A stretch of DNA of 64,000 nt from positions 29,808-93,807 of the forward strand of contig PYVY01000018.1 in assembly GCA_003056425.1 (NCBI GenBank), given 5' to 3'. Source of the stretch: Alteromonas indica. GTDB lineage: Bacteria > Pseudomonadota > Gammaproteobacteria > Enterobacterales > Alteromonadaceae. Of the stretch, positions 1 through 7,527 are shown in pieces; position 1 is the stretch's first letter; each line of letters opens with the position of its first letter. The notes under the pieces were generated by a model, which did no database searches, had not been told where the DNA came from, and saw only the letters and a program-made list of their open reading frames with translations. Made by a program: the position numbers and the translations under genes.

Positions 1-62
1 CAGTGAACGGTCAGCAATACACACTTACCAAGTATGCCCAGCTGTTCAAGAACATTAAATAA
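1..62 (+). CDS. 3' end of an unidentified gene (first gene of the uronate operon)
   Basis: The frame whose codons start at base 3 is open from the left edge and ends with TAA at 60-62. It gives a 19-residue C-terminal tail that contains YTLTKYAQLF. The stop is 11 bases before the kdgF start, so the two are probably cotranscribed. In related alginate-utilisation clusters the gene before kdgF is often an oligoalginate lyase (PL17) or another uronate enzyme, but the tail is too short to assign. Truncated by the window edge. Confidence 0.6.
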   Translation, partial: VNGQQYTLTKYAQLFKNIK

Positions 63-73
63 GGACAACACGG

Positions 74-418
74 ATGACGCAGCAACAAAGTGCCTTATGT
101 AGGTTTGCCAGCGCCCCCCCGGTGGAAGACCGGGGTAACGACCTTAAGCGTCAGATGCTGGGATACAACAATAAATTAACAGCAGTAAAGATTGGGTTTG
201 CACCGGGGGCGGAAGGGTACGTACACGCTCACCGTCATTTACAGGCCTCGCTGGTAGTGGACGAGTTCCAGGTGATGGTAAATGGTGAAACCAAGGCAGT
301 GGGCCCGGGCGATAGCTTGCTTGTTCGGCCCCATGAAGATCACGGTGCAGTATGTCCTACCGGTGGCATTCTGATTGATACATTTAGCCCGGCCAGAGAA
401 GACTTCCTTAAGGAGTGA
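74..418 (+). CDS. kdgF: KdgF-like cupin, linearises unsaturated uronates
   Basis: A 114-residue single-domain cupin. KdgF proteins speed the conversion of unsaturated monouronates (4,5-unsaturated galacturonate or the alginate-derived monomer) to their linear ketone forms in the cytoplasm. The metal motif is visible as HAHRHLQ, with H51, H53 and Q57, and a second-motif histidine at H87 or H90 in RPHEDHG. The length matches the family. AAGGA at 61-65 supports the ATG at 74. It lies between a truncated gene and a hexuronate transporter, with kdgK and eda following, which fits the assignment. Alginate and pectin cannot be told apart from this protein alone. Confidence 0.85.
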   Translation: MTQQQSALCRFASAPPVEDRGNDLKRQMLGYNNKLTAVKIGFAPGAEGYVHAHRHLQASLVVDEFQVMVNGETKAVGPGDSLLVRPHEDHGAVCPTGGILIDTFSPAREDFLKE

Positions 419-422
419 CACC

Positions 423-1748
423 ATGAAATTACGTCGATTACGCTGGTGCGTAATATCGCTGGTTGCGCTGGCGACCATAATTAACTACATCGATCGTACG
501 GCAATCTCAGTAATGTGGCCGGGAATAGCGGATGATCTGGGGATGGATAGCTCAGATTATGCCAATATTATGAGCGTTTTCCTGGTGGCATACGCTGTTG
601 GCCAGGCGCTGTTTGGGCGTATCTTTGATGCTATCGGCACCCGTCTGGGGTTTGTGCTATCGATTGTTGTGTGGTCGGTATCCATTGCCCTGCACGCGGT
701 GGCTACCTCAGTTACCTCATTTGCCATTTTTCGGGTATTACTTGGCTTGGGTGAAGCGGGTAACTGGCCTGGCGCGACCAAGGCGAATGCCGAGTGGTTT
801 CCGGTAAAAGAGCGTGCCCTAGCCCAGGGGATATTTGGTGCCGGTGCATCTATGGGAAGCATCATCGCTCCTCCGCTTATTGCCTTTTTATATGCTTTTT
901 ATGGCTGGCAAGCGACCTTTATGATTATTGCTGGTTTAGGTGCTTTATGGATAATTCCGTGGGTTATTTTGGTAAAAAGCGGCCCAGATAGCCATCCCTG
1001 GATCACTGAAGACGAACGCAATTATATATTGAAAGGCCAGATTGCAGAGTCTGCACAAGCCCACGACGAGTACGTTCCTACGCTGAAACAGCTATTGTCA
1101 CATCGTCAAAGTTGGGGAGTAATCGGTGCGCGTTTCTTCATTGAACCAATCTGGTGGTTGTTTGTTGCCTGGTTGCCATTGTACCTGAACGACAAATTTG
1201 GCTTTGATGTTAAAGCTATCGGCGCCTCTGCCTGGATACCGTATTGCGGCGCTGCCGTGGGAGCCTTATTTGGTGGCTGGCTAGTGGGCCGGTTTCTTAC
1301 CGCAGGCTGGAGTGTCACTAAAGCACGGCGTGCAGTTATTTCACTGGGCGCAATTACCATGTTGCCGGCACTTATTGCTACGTCAGTAGCCAGCACCCCA
1401 GGGGTCGCTATTGCCCTTATTACCGTCATACTATTTGGCTTTCAGGTAGCCATTAATAATATTCAAACATTGCCCAGCGACTTTTTCACTGGCCGCAGTG
1501 TGGCTTCACTCGCTGGGATAAGCGGAGCAGTGGGGGTTATTAGTGTTATCACGGCGATTCAGCTTATACCTATTATTACCCGGGACGGTACGTATTACCC
1601 ACCGTTCTTTATTCTGGGCGCTTGCCTGGTACCGCTGATGCTGTTTGCGGTATGGTTTATAGCTGGCCCCATTCGCCCGGTAGGGCCTAAAGGAACGTTG
1701 CCAGTGGATACTCGCGCAGACGAAACTAATTCGGAGAAACAACCGTGA
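423..1748 (+). CDS. MFS hexuronate/oligouronate transporter (ExuT-like, ACS family)
   Basis: A 441-residue, 12-helix major facilitator of the anion:cation symporter family, which includes ExuT and related sugar-acid carriers. Family signs are NYIDRTAISV in helix 1, the loop GRIFDAIGTR between helices 2 and 3, and GLGEAGNWPGATKA in helix 4. An in-frame ATG exists at 375, but the start at 423 has AAGGAG at 409-414 and avoids a long overlap with kdgF. It sits 4 bases after kdgF and overlaps kdgK by 4 bases, so uptake is coupled to catabolism. The substrate is probably a monomeric or oligomeric uronate; which one is inference. Confidence 0.85.
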   Translation: MKLRRLRWCVISLVALATIINYIDRTAISVMWPGIADDLGMDSSDYANIMSVFLVAYAVGQALFGRIFDAIGTRLGFVLSIVVWSVSIALHAVATSVTSFAIFRVLLGLGEAGNWPGATKANAEWFPVKERALAQGIFGAGASMGSIIAPPLIAFLYAFYGWQATFMIIAGLGALWIIPWVILVKSGPDSHPWITEDERNYILKGQIAESAQAHDEYVPTLKQLLSHRQSWGVIGARFFIEPIWWLFVAWLPLYLNDKFGFDVKAIGASAWIPYCGAAVGALFGGWLVGRFLTAGWSVTKARRAVISLGAITMLPALIATSVASTPGVAIALITVILFGFQVAINNIQTLPSDFFTGRSVASLAGISGAVGVISVITAIQLIPIITRDGTYYPPFFILGACLVPLMLFAVWFIAGPIRPVGPKGTLPVDTRADETNSEKQP

Positions 1749-2677
1749 AAATAGGATTTATAGGCGAGTGCATGGCCGAGCTGAGCCAAGCCGGCGACGG
1801 CTTGTTAAGGCAGGCATTTGCAGGCGATACCTACAACAGCGCGGTCTATTTAAAACGCACGTTTAGCCAGTGTGATGTACAGTTTATTAGTGGCCTGGGC
1901 ACCGACAGTATTAGCCAGGCGATGTTAGATAGCGCCACTGCCGAGCAGGTGGGTACCGAGCTTATTGGCAGAACCGATAAGCTAACCATTGGCTTGTATC
2001 AAATACATACCGACCCACAAGGGGAGCGCTCGTTTACCTACTGGCGTAGTAACTCTGCGGCGCGGCAAACCTTATCGCTGATGAATAAGGATGCCAAACA
2101 CGCATTGTGCAGTATGGATATGGTGATGTTTAGCGGTATTACTCTTGCTATATTGCCGCCGCCAGAGCGCGAAGCGTTGTGGGCTTTGTTAGATAACCTG
2201 AAGCAGGCCAATGTAAAACTGGTCTTTGATATAAATTATCGGCCAGCCTTGTGGACCAATCGTACAGAAGCGCAGCAATCGGTAAAACGCGGTATTGAAT
2301 ACGCCGATATTCTGTTGCCCGGCGTGGAAGATTTCAGCCAGTTGTTTGAACTGACAAAACTGCCCGACATTATGGCTTTTTGCCAGGCCGGTGGAGCGAC
2401 CGAGATTGTCTTAAAAAATGGTGCTCAGGAAGTACATTTGTATGGCGATGATTCCGCGCGCACCGTGACTATTGAGCCGGTAAAAAAGGTTGTTGATACC
2501 ACCTCTGCAGGTGACGCATTTAACGGCGTGTATCTGGGGGCCAGGCTAAGCGGTTTTACAATGGAACAGGCAACCCAACAGGCCGCAGCATGTGCCGGTT
2601 TTGTTATTCAGCATCGCGGTGCCATTGTCGACGCCTCTCAGTACCAGACTTTTGTTGCACAGCTGCGTCAAGCATAA
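1745..2677 (+). CDS. kdgK: 2-dehydro-3-deoxygluconokinase
   Basis: A 310-residue PfkB-family sugar kinase that phosphorylates KDG with ATP to KDPG, the substrate of the next gene. The N-terminus IGFIGECMAEL and the second PfkB signature DTTSAGDAFNG (catalytic Asp about residue 257) are clear. The start is a GTG whose last bases overlap the transporter stop (GTGA), preceded by GGAGA. This indicates translational coupling. Length is normal for KdgK. The assignment over other PfkB kinases rests on the kdgF and eda neighbours. Confidence 0.9.
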   Translation: MKIGFIGECMAELSQAGDGLLRQAFAGDTYNSAVYLKRTFSQCDVQFISGLGTDSISQAMLDSATAEQVGTELIGRTDKLTIGLYQIHTDPQGERSFTYWRSNSAARQTLSLMNKDAKHALCSMDMVMFSGITLAILPPPEREALWALLDNLKQANVKLVFDINYRPALWTNRTEAQQSVKRGIEYADILLPGVEDFSQLFELTKLPDIMAFCQAGGATEIVLKNGAQEVHLYGDDSARTVTIEPVKKVVDTTSAGDAFNGVYLGARLSGFTMEQATQQAAACAGFVIQHRGAIVDASQYQTFVAQLRQA

Positions 2678-2715
2678 GCACTGTGCCTCTGTTTATTTAA
2701 CTGTAAAGGATACCT

Positions 2716-3330
2716 ATGAATACAATATCTTCCATGATGGGGGAGCAGCGTGTACTGCCTATCATACAGGCCAATAACGAAGACGAAGGTCTTAATATTG
2801 CCCGAGCCATTCATGCGGCCGGTATTAACGCAGTCGAAGTGGTTTTACGAAGCGAGCGTGCTGCGCAGGTCATCACGGCCATCAAGCAAAACGTGCCCGA
2901 GATGATTGTCAGTGCAGGTACGGTGGTAGATGAAGCCAGTTACGTAAAAGCGGTAAACGCAGGCGCTGATTTTATTATTACACCAGGGTTCAGTCCGGCA
3001 TTGCTGGACATTTTATCCGGCAGTGAAATTCCTACGTTACCCGGGGTGGCCAGTGTGGCTGAAATCATCGTGGCGCGCGAGCATGGCTATCGCGAACTGA
3101 AGTTCTTTCCAGCAGGTATTGCTGGCGGGCCAGCTTTCTTAAAAGCCGTTCAAAGCCTGTTTCAGGATACCCGATTCTGCCCAACGGGTGGCGTTTCAGG
3201 TGATAACTATGAAGATTATCTAGCCTTGAATAATGTATTTGCTGTGGGCGGCACTTGGGTGGTTAAACCACAGTGGGTGAAAGACGGCCAGTGGGATGAA
3301 ATTACGCAGGCGTGCAAAGCCGCTAAATAG
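2716..3330 (+). CDS. eda: KDPG/KHG aldolase
   Basis: A 204-residue class I aldolase that splits KDPG to pyruvate and glyceraldehyde-3-phosphate, the last step of uronate catabolism and of the Entner-Doudoroff pathway. The Schiff-base lysine is K129 in RELKFFPA; the catalytic glutamate is E41 in VEVVLRSE; the phosphate loop PTGGVSGDNY is present. AAAGGA lies 5 bases before the ATG. It is the last gene of the uronate operon and may also serve the gluconate genes near 16.5-19.6 kb. A weak hairpin without a T-run follows the stop (about 3346-3373). Confidence 0.93.
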   Translation: MNTISSMMGEQRVLPIIQANNEDEGLNIARAIHAAGINAVEVVLRSERAAQVITAIKQNVPEMIVSAGTVVDEASYVKAVNAGADFIITPGFSPALLDILSGSEIPTLPGVASVAEIIVAREHGYRELKFFPAGIAGGPAFLKAVQSLFQDTRFCPTGGVSGDNYEDYLALNNVFAVGGTWVVKPQWVKDGQWDEITQACKAAK

Positions 3331-3476
3331 CGTTTCGCTATCCTAACCCCAAGGCCTGCCCGGTAAGGGGTAATCGTATTATCCGCTTGGCAATATCGAA
3401 AAAACCGGCGGGTAATACCGCTCATATTTCATTATATTTTACCCTTGTTCCTAGTGTTAATTATGAAGGTAGGATA

Positions 3477-3935
3477 ATGAAAGTATTGAAAATAGCATCG
3501 GCGCTTGGGGTGCTGATGATGTCGGGTACGGCGTTTGGTCAAGCGTGTGAAACAACGGTGCTGGCCACCGACGCGATGAAATATGATACCAAGCATATTG
3601 CCGTGCCTGCCAGTTGCAAAGCATTTACTGTGACACTAAAACATACTGGCCGCCTGGCAAAAAGCGTAATGGGGCATAACTGGGTATTAACCCAACCTGA
3701 TCAGGCGCATGCGGTAGCCTCTGATGGGATCAGTGCAGGGCTCGCTAATAACTATCTGATGGCTGACGATAAGCGGGTTATCGCTGCCACCAAGGTTATT
3801 GGCAGCGGTGAAGAGGCCTCTGTCACTTTTGATGTCGATACCTTAAAATCTGACCAGCCATATACATTCTTTTGCTCTTACCCAGGCCATATCAGCATGA
3901 TGATGGGAGAGCTGGAGGTAGTGTCAGCCCAATAA
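3477..3935 (+). CDS. azu: Azurin (periplasmic type 1 copper protein)
   Basis: A 152-residue blue copper protein that carries single electrons in the periplasm. A signal peptide ends near GTAFGQA, residue 23. Copper ligands are H67 (GHNWV), C133, H138 and M142 in CSYPGHISMM; the conserved disulfide pair is C24 and C47. The ATG at 3477 is preferred over an upstream in-frame ATG at 3387, because it has AAGGTAGGA just before it and starts a proper signal peptide. It is monocistronic. Its redox partner is not in the window. Confidence 0.93.
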   Translation: MKVLKIASALGVLMMSGTAFGQACETTVLATDAMKYDTKHIAVPASCKAFTVTLKHTGRLAKSVMGHNWVLTQPDQAHAVASDGISAGLANNYLMADDKRVIAATKVIGSGEEASVTFDVDTLKSDQPYTFFCSYPGHISMMMGELEVVSAQ

Positions 3936-3974
3936 GCCAACTGGTTTTAGTGGTCTAACCAATGATAATTTGCT

Positions 3975-4009
3975 AACGTTAACATGTTGTTAATAATCAT
4001 GTTGACGTT
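3975..4009. promoter_or_regulatory. Inverted repeat abutting the MBL gene start
   Basis: Two 12-base arms, AACGTTAACATG (3975-3986) and CATGTTGACGTT (3998-4009), are complementary but for one position and are separated by 11 bases. The right arm ends at the base before the ATG at 4010. No good Shine-Dalgarno sequence is seen there. It could be a repressor operator or an RNA hairpin masking the start codon. Confidence 0.4.
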
Positions 4010-4762
4010 ATGCGCATCCATACGCTGCAAGGGTATATACAAAACATTTTTCTGGTTGAAGAGCCGCAGGGGCTATTGCTTCTGGACGGTTGTAGCCGGG
4101 CAGATGTAGATAAGGTATGTAGGTTTATTACCCACGATATGGGCAGGCCCCTTACCGATCTGAAACTCATTGTGGTTACCCACATGCACCCGGACCATGC
4201 TGGCGGGGCGCATCGGCTTCGTAGGTTAAGCGGGGCGACGTTGGCGGCGCACCCAAAAGCCGCTGTTTGGTACGCCGGTATTGCGGGGCGCACGGCGCAT
4301 CTTATTGATGTTGCTTTAATGTACTGGGTGGCCCAGCGTCTCGGCAAAACCCGTCGTAAAGCATGGTATGCGCCGATTTTAACGCCCGATATTTTGCTCA
4401 CCGATGAACAACCGCTTCCCGGCTTTACTAACTGGCAGGTAATTTATACTCCCGGGCATACTGACCATGATTTATCGCTGCATCATCTGCCCACAGGTGA
4501 ACTGTACATAGCCGATTTATTAGTGCGGGTGAAAGGGCAATTACACCCGCCGTACCCCATATGCCACCCTAATCAGTATCGTCGTTCTTTATTAAAAGTC
4601 TCACAGCTTAAAGCTAACACTTTGTTTTGTGCCCATGTATCTCCGCTCGATGTGCAGGAAATACCTTTTGAAACCATTATTGCCAATGCACCCGTACTGC
4701 CAAAAAACCATTGGCATGCGGCGAAGAACCGTATTTGGAAGAAAATAAAAATGGCCGGTTAG
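4010..4762 (+). CDS. Metallo-beta-lactamase-fold hydrolase
   Basis: A 250-residue MBL-fold hydrolase. The zinc motif THMHPDHAGG is at about residues 63-72, GHTDHD supplies the third-motif histidine, and CAHVSP near the C-terminus supplies the last. There is no signal peptide, so it is likely cytoplasmic. It most resembles general glyoxalase II-like or lactonase-like enzymes; the substrate cannot be inferred. It stands alone, with azurin upstream and a gene-free stretch downstream. The ATG at 4010 has no clear ribosome binding site but starts at the usual beginning of the fold. Confidence 0.8.
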   Translation: MRIHTLQGYIQNIFLVEEPQGLLLLDGCSRADVDKVCRFITHDMGRPLTDLKLIVVTHMHPDHAGGAHRLRRLSGATLAAHPKAAVWYAGIAGRTAHLIDVALMYWVAQRLGKTRRKAWYAPILTPDILLTDEQPLPGFTNWQVIYTPGHTDHDLSLHHLPTGELYIADLLVRVKGQLHPPYPICHPNQYRRSLLKVSQLKANTLFCAHVSPLDVQEIPFETIIANAPVLPKNHWHAAKNRIWKKIKMAG

Positions 4763-5151
4763 CGAGGCTTATGCGGTTTATACACCGGCTCAGCCCGTTC
4801 GCCGGTCAGACCAGCTGTGTTTTTCTACAACGCTGCATTCGCTATCGTATTTAAAGACCATTAATCACGTCTAACGACCGCATTTCACTTTATCCTCCCA
4901 ATAAAAATTAGCCTTATTAGTATGAATTTGGTGTCAGGGCGCACAGCCCGGCATCTGTAATTAATAACAAAAAAAGTTTTGTACCAGCCACAGTTTTAAA
5001 CACGAAAATGATTTTCGGTTAAGCGGTCTGACATTGTTTGCTAGAGCGCTTGGTAATAAATGGAATTGGGTTAACAACTACCTGGCTGCCAGTATTCATT
5101 TAAAAGATGAAATAACCCTGGTAAGAAACCAACTTAAAAAGGATCTACAAG
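4763..5151. other. Intergenic region, no gene seen
   Basis: About 390 bases without a credible ORF. A short inverted repeat (ACCGGC/GCCGGT, near 4782-4805) follows the MBL gene but has no T-run. The rest is AT-rich, especially 4900-5020, and presumably holds the promoter of the peptide/cupin cassette. I could not pick a convincing -35/-10 pair. Confidence 0.5.
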
Positions 5152-5265
5152 ATGAAAGTTACCCAGACAGCAGCACTTAAAACCCCATTTGGCATGGCTG
5201 GCACTGCGCAGCTACAAGTGGTTGGCGGCCCAATTTGTGTAGTGATGATAGTTATACCGGCATAA
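5152..5265 (+). CDS. Small peptide, candidate precursor peptide
   Basis: A 37-codon ORF from ATG 5152 to TAA 5263-5265. AAAAAGGA (5136-5142) supplies a ribosome binding site about 9 bases upstream, stronger than those of several large genes here. The peptide starts MKVTQTAALK, contains PFGMAGTAQL and a VVGG pair (about residues 23-26), then an apolar end, PICVVMIVIPA. A charged-then-GG leader with a short core is typical of bacteriocin and RiPP precursors. The next genes on the strand are two cupin/HEAT proteins. I do not recognise a family. The frame may be disrupted (see 5252-5371). Confidence 0.5.
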   Translation: MKVTQTAALKTPFGMAGTAQLQVVGGPICVVMIVIPA

Positions 5266-5371
5266 CGTAAAACGAAGTCTGCCGGTCAGCCCCGGTGCGA
5301 AGGGGGCGTTTAACATTGCGCCTGCTTTTGGAACCAAAGGGCTGACCGACAAGTTACGACGTGGGGGGTAA
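5252..5371 (+). pseudogene. Out-of-frame continuation of the small peptide (possible frameshifted precursor)
   Basis: This frame is open from 5252 to TAA 5369-5371 but has no start codon. It encodes SLPVSPGAKGAFNIAP, then AFGTKGLTDKLRRGG before the stop. That end repeats the pattern of the 37-codon peptide: P(A)FG, two residues, G, then L and GG. A short stretch in the third frame between them (CSDDSYTGIT, about 5238-5267) also looks coding-like. Two one-base deletions would link all three into one peptide of about 70 residues. Mutation, sequencing error and chance remain possible. Confidence 0.3.
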
Positions 5372-5375
5372 AATA

Positions 5376-6344
5376 ATGAAAAAAAATGAACAAATAGAAC
5401 AATTTTTCCGCCACCATGCAGCGCGTAAAAGCAGCCAGGAACGGGTCGAAAGTATACGTACACGTAATGGCAGGTTACCTATTGTAGCAGCGTTAAATAA
5501 AGCATTCGACGGCGCCGTCGCCCCAGAGCCGGAAACGTTAAAGACGCTACTGGCCACGCACTCAACCGACACCTTAGCGTACCTAACTACAACCACTATT
5601 GAGCATATGAGTGAGGATAGCTTTTACTTTTTGCCGATGGCCGGCCACTCAACTTATTTTGCTCACCGGATCATTATAAAAAGCACCGCAGATTATGACC
5701 TAAGCCTGGATTTTATCGACCCGGCGTTGCTTAAAAAATACAAAGCGCAAAGCAAAGCTAATTTACAACAGCGCGGTATTACCTTTTTTGGTCGCGAAAC
5801 ATTGAGTTATTTTATTCATGCTGGCGATATGACCATTAGTAAGTGGACGCATCCTAAAGCAATTACTGATTTACAGGGCATGCGTTGTCAACTGCAAGAA
5901 CAGCAGACCCTTACCGATGGTGATGTGGTGCATTGCCAGAACAACCAGACTTTTATGTTTGATAACGCATCCAGTAGCGCGGTTATTATGACCCTGGAAA
6001 TTAAACGCGCTATGTTACCGGTCAGCCTGATTTTTAGTGCTGCAGACCATACATTGCGGTTTCAAAACCCCTCTAACGAGGCAGACTCACGTATTCAGTT
6101 GTGCATGGCGATATTAACCAAACTTGATTATGTCAAAGCAATACCGACACTAAAAACGTTTTTAGACCACCCGCAACACTTTATTCGGTGGTATGCAATG
6201 CAGCAAATTTTAGCGTTGGACGCCCTTGAAGCACTAAGCGAGTTGGCCGATATGGCTACCCGCGACCCGCACCAGGAAGTAAGACAGGCTGCTAAAGAAA
6301 CCTTATTAATGATTCAACAGCAAGGGTATGAGCATGCCTGTTAG
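5376..6344 (+). CDS. Cupin-like protein with C-terminal HEAT-like helices, unknown function
   Basis: A 322-residue protein that I cannot assign to a named family. Residues about 80-220 are beta-rich, with FYFLPMAGHSTYFAHR and FIHAGDMTISKW, and look like a cupin-type barrel. Residues about 240-315 are helical repeats of HEAT type (IPTLKTFLDH, then ALSELADMATRDPHQEVRQAA). The ATG at 5376 follows GGGGGG; an in-frame GTG at 5361 is less likely. The stop overlaps the next gene, which has the same two-part layout, so the pair probably acts together. With the peptide upstream, a role as peptide-modifying enzyme is a hypothesis only. Confidence 0.65.
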   Translation: MKKNEQIEQFFRHHAARKSSQERVESIRTRNGRLPIVAALNKAFDGAVAPEPETLKTLLATHSTDTLAYLTTTTIEHMSEDSFYFLPMAGHSTYFAHRIIIKSTADYDLSLDFIDPALLKKYKAQSKANLQQRGITFFGRETLSYFIHAGDMTISKWTHPKAITDLQGMRCQLQEQQTLTDGDVVHCQNNQTFMFDNASSSAVIMTLEIKRAMLPVSLIFSAADHTLRFQNPSNEADSRIQLCMAILTKLDYVKAIPTLKTFLDHPQHFIRWYAMQQILALDALEALSELADMATRDPHQEVRQAAKETLLMIQQQGYEHAC

Positions 6345-7254
6345 TGTGAATCTTGACCATATTACCGAGTCTATTTCATTAGACGAATGTTATGAGTTGC
6401 TCATTGAAAGTAAATTTGATCCGGCCGACGAGGAAAGCTTTCTAGCTGTTGCGCCGCTACTGAAAAAGTTGAACAACAACAAAACGTTTTTGGCCGAGAC
6501 CCTGATAGATGAGCTAGCGGGCACCAGTAAACGCGCCGGCCAGCATAATCAGTACACACCGCAGGTACTGTTGCTAAAAGCGCCAAATAGCGCAACCAAT
6601 TTTTTTATCAGAGCCAATATCTGGCTGGCTAAAGATGATCCTATGCTACAGCTGGCGGGGGAAAAGTCGTTTTTTTATCATGTGCCGCACGATCATAATT
6701 TCAATTTTCTGACTGCCGGCTATTTGGGGTCAGGTTATGAAAGTGACTATTACGAATATGACTTTTATAACGTGGAAGGTTATCCCGGCGAGCCAGTAGA
6801 TTTGCGTTTTATTGAACGCAAAAAGTTGCAGCCTGAACAAATCATGCTGTACCGCGCGCACAAAGATGTCCACAAGCAGTTACCGGCGGATGAGTTATCT
6901 GTGTCGCTCAATATTATGTCCTCAGATATGTTTGCTCACCTTAAGCCGCAGTATGTATTTAATGCGCAGTGTACGAAGATAGAGCGGCCGACGGCAACAT
7001 CGAATTCTTCTACCGAGCCTGCCATGCATTTCATTGCGCGCTGCGGCGGTGAAGCAGGGCAGCAGTTTTTAGAAAATATGGCGCGTAACAGTATTATTGA
7101 AGAAGACCGGGTTAGAGCAGTGAAAGCGATGACGGCAATGCATGACAGCCCGGAAGGCAAACTCGCCACATTGCAGGAGTACGGCTTTAGTTCGGGATCA
7201 AATCTGGTGCGGTCGATGGCCTATGAACATGCTCGCTCACTTGCACTGCTATGA
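6334..7254 (+). CDS. Second cupin-like/HEAT-like protein with a histidine-rich site, unknown function
   Basis: A 306-residue protein with the same layout as its neighbour. The barrel part carries FFYHVPHDHNFNF (H116, H119, H121) and YRAHKDVHKQ (H176, H180). That spacing resembles a cupin metal site, as in 2-oxoglutarate or thiol dioxygenase folds. A tyrosine/glycine-rich stretch, GYLGSGYESDYYEYD, lies between them. Residues about 232-300 are HEAT-like helices. AAGGG at 6322-6326 fits the ATG at 6334 better than the ATG at 6328. It overlaps the upstream gene by 11 bases. Unlike its partner, it keeps a full set of histidines, so it is the more likely catalytic subunit. Confidence 0.65.
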   Translation: MPVSVNLDHITESISLDECYELLIESKFDPADEESFLAVAPLLKKLNNNKTFLAETLIDELAGTSKRAGQHNQYTPQVLLLKAPNSATNFFIRANIWLAKDDPMLQLAGEKSFFYHVPHDHNFNFLTAGYLGSGYESDYYEYDFYNVEGYPGEPVDLRFIERKKLQPEQIMLYRAHKDVHKQLPADELSVSLNIMSSDMFAHLKPQYVFNAQCTKIERPTATSNSSTEPAMHFIARCGGEAGQQFLENMARNSIIEEDRVRAVKAMTAMHDSPEGKLATLQEYGFSSGSNLVRSMAYEHARSLALL

Positions 7255-7384
7255 AGTAAGACGCGAATTAACAATATTGAGTTAGTAATAGCACCATAAA
7301 CGAATTTTACCTTGCCGGCATCAAACAGGTGCAGACCAGGTAGACAATGTGTTCCAACCACTGTAAGACTTTTGCTCCACGCAA

Positions 7385-7418
7385 GGCCCTCAACACGGAT
7401 TGTTGCAGGGCTTTTTTT
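7385..7418 (+). terminator. Rho-independent terminator after the cupin pair
   Basis: GCCCT (7386-7390) pairs with AGGGC (7407-7411), extended by AACA/TGTT, and is followed by seven T (7412-7418). This closes the peptide/cupin cassette about 130 bases after the last gene. Confidence 0.85.
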
Positions 7419-7527
7419 ATCCTTCGCCTACACCAAAAATCACCCATTTCTTCCGTTTTTCACATTCTGATTCCAGCTTGGATCGGATCTCGTTAGGCTT
7501 ATGCTGTTAAAAAAAGGATGCCTTGAC

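Noticed and set aside
375..422. Upstream start for the hexuronate transporter
   Set aside because: Would overlap kdgF by 44 bases and add a charged, non-family N-terminus; the ATG at 423 has an AAGGAG site.
3346..3373. Terminator after eda
   Set aside because: The CCCC/GGGG arms are short, the loop is about 15 bases and there is no T-run.
5030..5075. Promoter for the peptide cassette (TTGTTT ... TAATAA)
   Set aside because: Spacing of 14 bases is too short and other pairs are equally poor; no call made.
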